Below are positions 6,134-8,922 of a DNA stretch of 8,922 bases, piece by piece (position 1 is the first letter of the stretch; every line of letters begins with the position of its first letter). The notes under the pieces are model-generated. The model was not told the DNA's origin. It did no database searches and saw only the letters and a program-made list of their open reading frames with translations. This stretch comes from Methanotrichaceae archaeon. GTDB taxonomy: Archaea > Halobacteriota > Methanosarcinia > Methanotrichales > Methanotrichaceae. Location of the stretch: positions 1 through 8,922 of the forward strand of contig DUKF01000253.1 in the NCBI GenBank assembly GCA_013329455.1, given 5' to 3'. Both the position numbers and the translations under genes were made by a program.

Positions 6134-6446
6134 AATCCTTTGTGATCTTCTTTCCGATGAAGTAGAGGAATCCTCCACCAACGACAACGCCTATCACGGC
6201 AGAGAGTATGTAGGCGATGACGGCTCCCCGGGAGGACTCGTCGCCATCAAAGGCGTAGTCGGGAAGGGGCGCCTTCTCCCAGAAGGAGGAGAGGCCCTCA
6301 AGGCCCTGTGGGACGTACCCTAACTTCCCTTCCATCTCCTCGTTTCCCCACTCGCCGAAGGTCTCTCCAGTGGCAAGAAGCCCCAGAGGGACGAGGACCA
6401 TGAGGATCAGAAGGCCTATGACCATGTTTCTTATCGACTTTTCCAT
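6132..6446 (-). CDS. PDGLE-type small membrane subunit of Ni/Co ECF transporter (NikN/CbiN-like)
   Basis: The 104-residue product has two membrane helices (about 7-26 and 74-97) around an extracytoplasmic loop. The loop contains GEW (31-33), VPQGLEGL (45-52) and APLPDYAFDG (59-68), which match the PDGLE domain usually fused to, or encoded beside, NikM/CbiM proteins of nickel and cobalt ECF transporters. The core reads PQGLE rather than PDGLE. It lacks the F-GAD hallmark I would expect of classical CbiN, so a nickel-type (NikN) assignment is somewhat favoured, but substrate cannot be set from sequence. The start ATG at 6446 has the strong site GAGGTGAT five bases upstream. That site contains part of the cbiM stop TGA (6460-6458), so the two genes are tightly coupled with an 11-base spacer. 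The subunit probably helps metal enter the S-component. Confidence 0.8.
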   Translation of the reverse strand: MEKSIRNMVIGLLILMVLVPLGLLATGETFGEWGNEEMEGKLGYVPQGLEGLSSFWEKAPLPDYAFDGDESSRGAVIAYILSAVIGVVVGGGFLYFIGKKITKD

Positions 6447-6457
6447 GAATCATCACC

Positions 6458-7174
6458 TCAGTCGGATGCAGCTCCTTTTGCCAATCTCTTTGATGTTGGC
6501 CGGTCGTACATCAGAAGGGTTGGGTCGGTCTTCTGGATGTAAGCAAAGATTAGGGCTGTCACTATCGCCTCAACGAAGCTGAAGAAGAATACATGTTCAG
6601 CCAGCATCGCAGGAACGGCAACGTTAAGGCCGTAGGGCATGTAAAGAGGCATCCCGCTGGCGTCGGTGTGAAGGAGCGGCTGAATCCCAAACATGACTCC
6701 CGCGAGGCCTGCGGCCAAGGTCAAAGAGATATAACCTGCAATCGCCGAGGCCGCGACCCTTTTTGATGAGGTGATCTCGGATCTTCCGCTTATGATCTTA
6801 TAGGTGTAATAAGCAACAAAAGGCATCACCACCGCCATGTTGAAGCAGTTGGCGGCGATGGCCGTGATCCCGCCATCCCCGAAGATCAAAGCCTGGAGGA
6901 TCAGGGCGACGGATATGGAGATTACCCCTGCCCAGGGTCCCAGAACGATCCCCACGATCGCTCCGCCGACGGCGTGGCCTGTGCTCCCGCCAGGGATCGG
7001 CAAGTTGAACATCATTATCACAAAGGAGAAGGCCGCCCCCAGCGCCAGGAGGGGAACCTGCCTGGTCCGCAGTTCCCGGTTGAGCCTCCGCCCAGCGTAG
7101 AGCCATATCGGGATCATGATGATCCACATGGCGGTATAGGTGTACGGCCCGAGGTAGCCATCTGGAATATGCAT
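6458..7174 (-). CDS. cbiM: ECF transporter S-component for nickel/cobalt, CbiM/NikM family
   Basis: The 238-residue integral membrane protein binds the metal ion outside and delivers it through the ECF complex. It begins with the invariant MHIPDG: in this family the N-terminal amine and His2 coordinate Ni or Co together with a His in GSTGHAVGG. Here that is His67, the same number I recall for the crystallised NikM2. Further family features are LQALIFGDGGITAIAANCFNMA (93-114) and EH at 193-194. About six or seven hydrophobic helices are present. The frame is open to 7231, but the ATG at 7174 is certain because Met1 and His2 must be N-terminal. GGTGAT at 7183-7178 is the ribosome site, placed rather close to the start. 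Downstream the PDGLE subunit follows after 11 bases; upstream a 253-base AT-rich spacer separates it from cbiO, suggesting its own promoter. Cobalt versus nickel is unresolved. Confidence 0.92.
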   Translation of the reverse strand: MHIPDGYLGPYTYTAMWIIMIPIWLYAGRRLNRELRTRQVPLLALGAAFSFVIMMFNLPIPGGSTGHAVGGAIVGIVLGPWAGVISISVALILQALIFGDGGITAIAANCFNMAVVMPFVAYYTYKIISGRSEITSSKRVAASAIAGYISLTLAAGLAGVMFGIQPLLHTDASGMPLYMPYGLNVAVPAMLAEHVFFFSFVEAIVTALIFAYIQKTDPTLLMYDRPTSKRLAKGAASD

Positions 7175-7206
7175 AACATCACCAGCTCGTAAGTGATGAT
7201 TTAGGG

Positions 7207-7255
7207 TATAAAAATCTATCGAATTCAACACAAACTGAGATGACTTTATTTTATA
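7207..7255 (-). promoter_or_regulatory. Probable cbiM promoter
   Basis: On the minus strand, TATAAAAT (7255-7248) is a good archaeal TATA box. It would start transcription near 7223-7228, giving a leader of roughly 50 bases before the ATG at 7174. A second candidate, TTTTTATA (7214-7207), would start the RNA at or within the ribosome site and is less likely. The AT-rich block stands out from the GC-rich genes on both sides. Confidence 0.5.
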
Positions 7256-7256
7256 A

Positions 7257-7297
7257 TATTACTAAATCGGTCTAACGCGGACCGTATTACAATAAAT
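7257..7297. promoter_or_regulatory. Palindrome flanked by TATTAC direct repeats upstream of the cbiM promoter
   Basis: CGGTC (7268-7272) and GACCG (7280-7284) form an interrupted palindrome with a 7-base spacer. On either side stand the direct repeats TATTACTAAAT (7257-7267) and TATTACAATAAAT (7285-7297). The set lies just upstream of the putative TATA box, where an activator or metal-responsive regulator could bind. I cannot assign it to NikR or any other known site. It could also be a chance pattern in AT-rich DNA. Confidence 0.4.
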
Positions 7298-7362
7298 TAA
7301 AAACAATGACCAAAACTTGTCGTTTCAATCCAGTCGCAGCACATCAAAGGGCATGGAGATGC

Positions 7363-7422
7363 TGCACCCTGTTTTCACCTTGACTGAGGGAGCAAAAGGG
7401 TGCAAAGGGTACCAAAGGCACC
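7363..7422 (-). terminator. Hairpins downstream of cbiO
   Basis: Just after the cbiO stop on the minus strand, GGTGCC and GGTACC (7422-7417 and 7413-7408) can form a short stem with one G-U pair and a 3-base loop. A perfect 8-bp stem, TGCACCCT (7363-7370) with AGGGTGCA (7397-7404), spans a 26-base loop further on. They may form the 3' end of the cbiQ-cbiO transcript. There is no T-tract. The rest of the cbiO-cbiM spacer (7175-7427) holds no gene. Confidence 0.3.
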
Positions 7423-7427
7423 TCTTC

Positions 7428-8255
7428 TCACCCTTTCACCCTCTTGTGGCCCTGGTACTGAGGATGGTAATGCTCTTGATAGACCGAGCCGTGGTGGTGC
7501 ATGTGCTTGTGGATCAGGTTTGCGGCCAGGAGAAGGTCGAGGTCGCCGATGACGTCGCAAGCGCTTCTATCGGCCTTGATGGTGTGGTCTTCGCCCATCA
7601 CAACGGCCCTCTTGGAGATGTGCTCGACGGTATCGAGGTCGTGGGTCGCAATGACGATGGTCTTTCCTGCCTTACCCAGCTCCTGAAATAGCTCGATCAG
7701 CCACAGCTGGGTCCTTGGGTCGAGGCCCGCTGTCGGCTCGTCCAGGAGGAGGACGTCAGGGTTTGTGGCCAGGGCCGAGGCTATGCAGACTTTCTTCTTC
7801 TCGCCGCCGCTGAGGGTGTGAGGAGCGCGGTCCGCGAGCTTCGAGATTTCGATGATGTTCATGACGTCCTCGACCCTCTCTTTCACCTCTTCCTGAGTCA
7901 TACCGAGCTGAAGGGGGCCGAAGGCGATCTCGTCGAAGACCGTCGAGCTGAAGAGCTGGACGTCGGAGTTCTGGAAGACGAAGGCGACTTTTTTTCTGAA
8001 GAACGTTCGAAACTCGCTCTCGGCCAGGGAGTCGAAGACCGCCTCATCGACGAGGTTTCCGAAGGCACGAAACTCGCCGGTGGTCGGGAATAAGAGGGCG
8101 TCTATGATGGAGAGGAGGGTGGACTTTCCCGAGCCGTTTGTGCCTATGAAGGAGACCTGCTCGCCCTGGGATATCTCGAGGTTGATCCCTTTCAGGGCCT
8201 CGAACTTTCCAAGATAGGAGTATGAAACGTCTTTGAGATCGAATATGATCGGCAT
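7428..8255 (-). CDS. cbiO: ECF transporter ATPase CbiO/NikO with His-rich C-terminal tail
   Basis: The 275-residue ABC ATPase powers the metal ECF transporter on the cytoplasmic side. Walker A GTNGSGKST is at 38-46, the Q-loop VFQN with Gln95, the signature LSGGEKKK at 148-155, Walker B VLLLDEP at 168-174 and the H-loop THD with His205; all key residues are present. The tail is unusual: from residue 249 on it carries eight histidines (249, 251, 253, 254, 255, 262, 264, 270) mixed with Tyr and Gln. It looks like a metal-binding or metal-sensing appendage, although His-rich tails also occur as metal stores in nickel proteins. The start is ATG 8255, with GAGGT about ten bases upstream overlapping the cbiQ stop. 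The 10-base gap implies co-translation with cbiQ. Only one ATPase gene is seen, so a homodimer is expected. Confidence 0.93.
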   Translation of the reverse strand: MPIIFDLKDVSYSYLGKFEALKGINLEISQGEQVSFIGTNGSGKSTLLSIIDALLFPTTGEFRAFGNLVDEAVFDSLAESEFRTFFRKKVAFVFQNSDVQLFSSTVFDEIAFGPLQLGMTQEEVKERVEDVMNIIEISKLADRAPHTLSGGEKKKVCIASALATNPDVLLLDEPTAGLDPRTQLWLIELFQELGKAGKTIVIATHDLDTVEHISKRAVVMGEDHTIKADRSACDVIGDLDLLLAANLIHKHMHHHGSVYQEHYHPQYQGHKRVKG

Positions 8256-8265
8256 TATCGAAACC

Positions 8266-8922
8266 TCATAATTGGACGACGTTGATGGAGACCAGCACCA
8301 GAGCCAGGCTCAGGATGAGGGCGGACCCGACCGCGATGTAGTCACGCCCTCGAATATGGTAGTCGTGCATGATTTGGACGTCGCCGGAAAAGCCTCTGGA
8401 TACCATGGCCATGTGGACCTTCTCGCTCATGTCCAGGGATTTTATCAGCATGTAGCCTATCCTGCCTCCAACCCACTTCTGCTCGTCCCTGAGGCTCATG
8501 CTCTTTATTGTCCTGCTCTTCTTGGCTATATGGAGGTCCCTTATCATCTCCATGAAGAGGAATATGTAACGGTAGGCCATCGCCATGGTGAGGATGTAGA
8601 CCTTGGGGACTTTGAGGGAACGCAGCGACTTGAAGAGGAGCTGCTGGGGCGTTGTTAGAAAGAGGAGGACGACGGCCGAGACTGCCGTAGCCACTCTGAG
8701 GGTGAAGGTTGCGGCGGCTCCGACCCCCTGTTTTGTGATGTAGATCGAGGCGGGTAGCTCGATCGGGCCGAGGTGGGCTCCCGGCGACAGGTCCATTATG
8801 TGGATGAGGGGGTCCCCGGGGAGGAAGACGTTGAAGATCACGGGGATGACGATCACACCTGCGAAGAAGGGGACGAAGAGCCAGACCCTCTTTATGAAGA
8901 AGCCGACCCCGATCTTGCTCGT
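8266..8922 (-). CDS. cbiQ: ECF transporter transmembrane T-component CbiQ (start outside window)
   Basis: The 218 visible codons run off the right edge, and the true start lies beyond it. The GTG at 8856 is internal, because 22 coherent codons (VGFFIKRVWLFVPFFAG and others) precede it in frame. CbiQ is the membrane scaffold that links the S-component to the CbiO ATPases. Several hydrophobic helices are present, as are the two coupling motifs of the T-component: AKKSR at about visible residue 133 and AMVSRGFSG at about 172-180. The latter matches the conserved A-x-x-RGF-x-G that docks into the ATPase groove. It is the first gene of the visible block, followed by cbiO after 10 bases. The T and A subunits are thus transcribed before, and probably apart from, the S-component genes. 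Confidence 0.92.
   Translation of the reverse strand, partial: TSKIGVGFFIKRVWLFVPFFAGVIVIPVIFNVFLPGDPLIHIMDLSPGAHLGPIELPASIYITKQGVGAAATFTLRVATAVSAVVLLFLTTPQQLLFKSLRSLKVPKVYILTMAMAYRYIFLFMEMIRDLHIAKKSRTIKSMSLRDEQKWVGGRIGYMLIKSLDMSEKVHMAMVSRGFSGDVQIMHDYHIRGRDYIAVGSALILSLALVLVSINVVQL

Noticed and set aside
7175..7231. N-terminal extension of CbiM
   Set aside because: The MHIPDG start must be the true N-terminus because Met1 and His2 bind the metal; the extension lies in AT-rich promoter sequence.
7257..7297. NikR operator or riboswitch upstream of cbiM
   Set aside because: The palindrome does not match the GTATGA-N16-TCATAC type of NikR site I know, and no conserved riboswitch core can be recognised.

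Overview
The window looks like chromosomal DNA of a methanogenic euryarchaeon, most likely from the Methanosarcinales/Methanotrichales side (a Methanothrix-like organism is my guess, not proven). Reasons: a Cdc48/VAT-type double AAA+ ATPase, siroheme-dependent (Ahb) heme biosynthesis genes, an archaeal/fungal-type aspartate-semialdehyde dehydrogenase, a nickel/cobalt ECF transporter of the CbiM/PDGLE/CbiQ/CbiO type, archaeal-type Shine-Dalgarno sites (variants of GGAGGTGATC) and AT-rich islands between GC-rich genes. There are no RNA genes, insertion sequences or CRISPR arrays that I can see.

Layout. (1) 2-2186, plus strand: a tight operon holding the 3' end of asd, a radical SAM/SPASM heme synthase (ahbD type), a siroheme decarboxylase subunit (ahbB type) and a small thioredoxin with a CGHC active site. 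asd and ahbD abut in the same frame (TAG directly followed by ATG), ahbD and ahbB overlap by 11 bases, and the thioredoxin starts at TTG behind a good ribosome site. (2) 2322-3464, minus strand: an exported or membrane-anchored glucose/sorbosone dehydrogenase-type beta-propeller, convergent with the operon. (3) 3465-3720: an AT-rich divergent promoter region with a perfect 11-bp tandem repeat. (4) 3721-6009, plus strand: a Cdc48/VAT ATPase whose reading frame is interrupted by a single in-frame TAG at codon 81. Homology continues straight across the stop, and an RNA stem-loop can form immediately after it. (5) 6010-6131: two hairpins between convergent genes. (6) 6132-8922, minus strand: a metal ECF transporter in two blocks, cbiQ-cbiO (cbiQ runs off the window) and, after a 253-base AT-rich spacer with its own promoter-like sequence and a palindrome, cbiM and a PDGLE-type small subunit.

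How the genes fit together. The ahb genes convert siroheme to heme b, which cytochrome-containing methanogens need. The ECF transporter imports Ni or Co for F430, CO dehydrogenase or cobamides. The Cdc48/VAT ATPase would unfold proteins in quality control. The strongest anomaly is the amber codon in this ATPase. It replaces one residue without any indel, and no upstream restart codon would recover the missing 18 codons. It is a recent nonsense mutation, a sequence error, or a read-through/recoding event. Two other genes in the window use TAG as an apparently normal terminator, which argues against general amber decoding.
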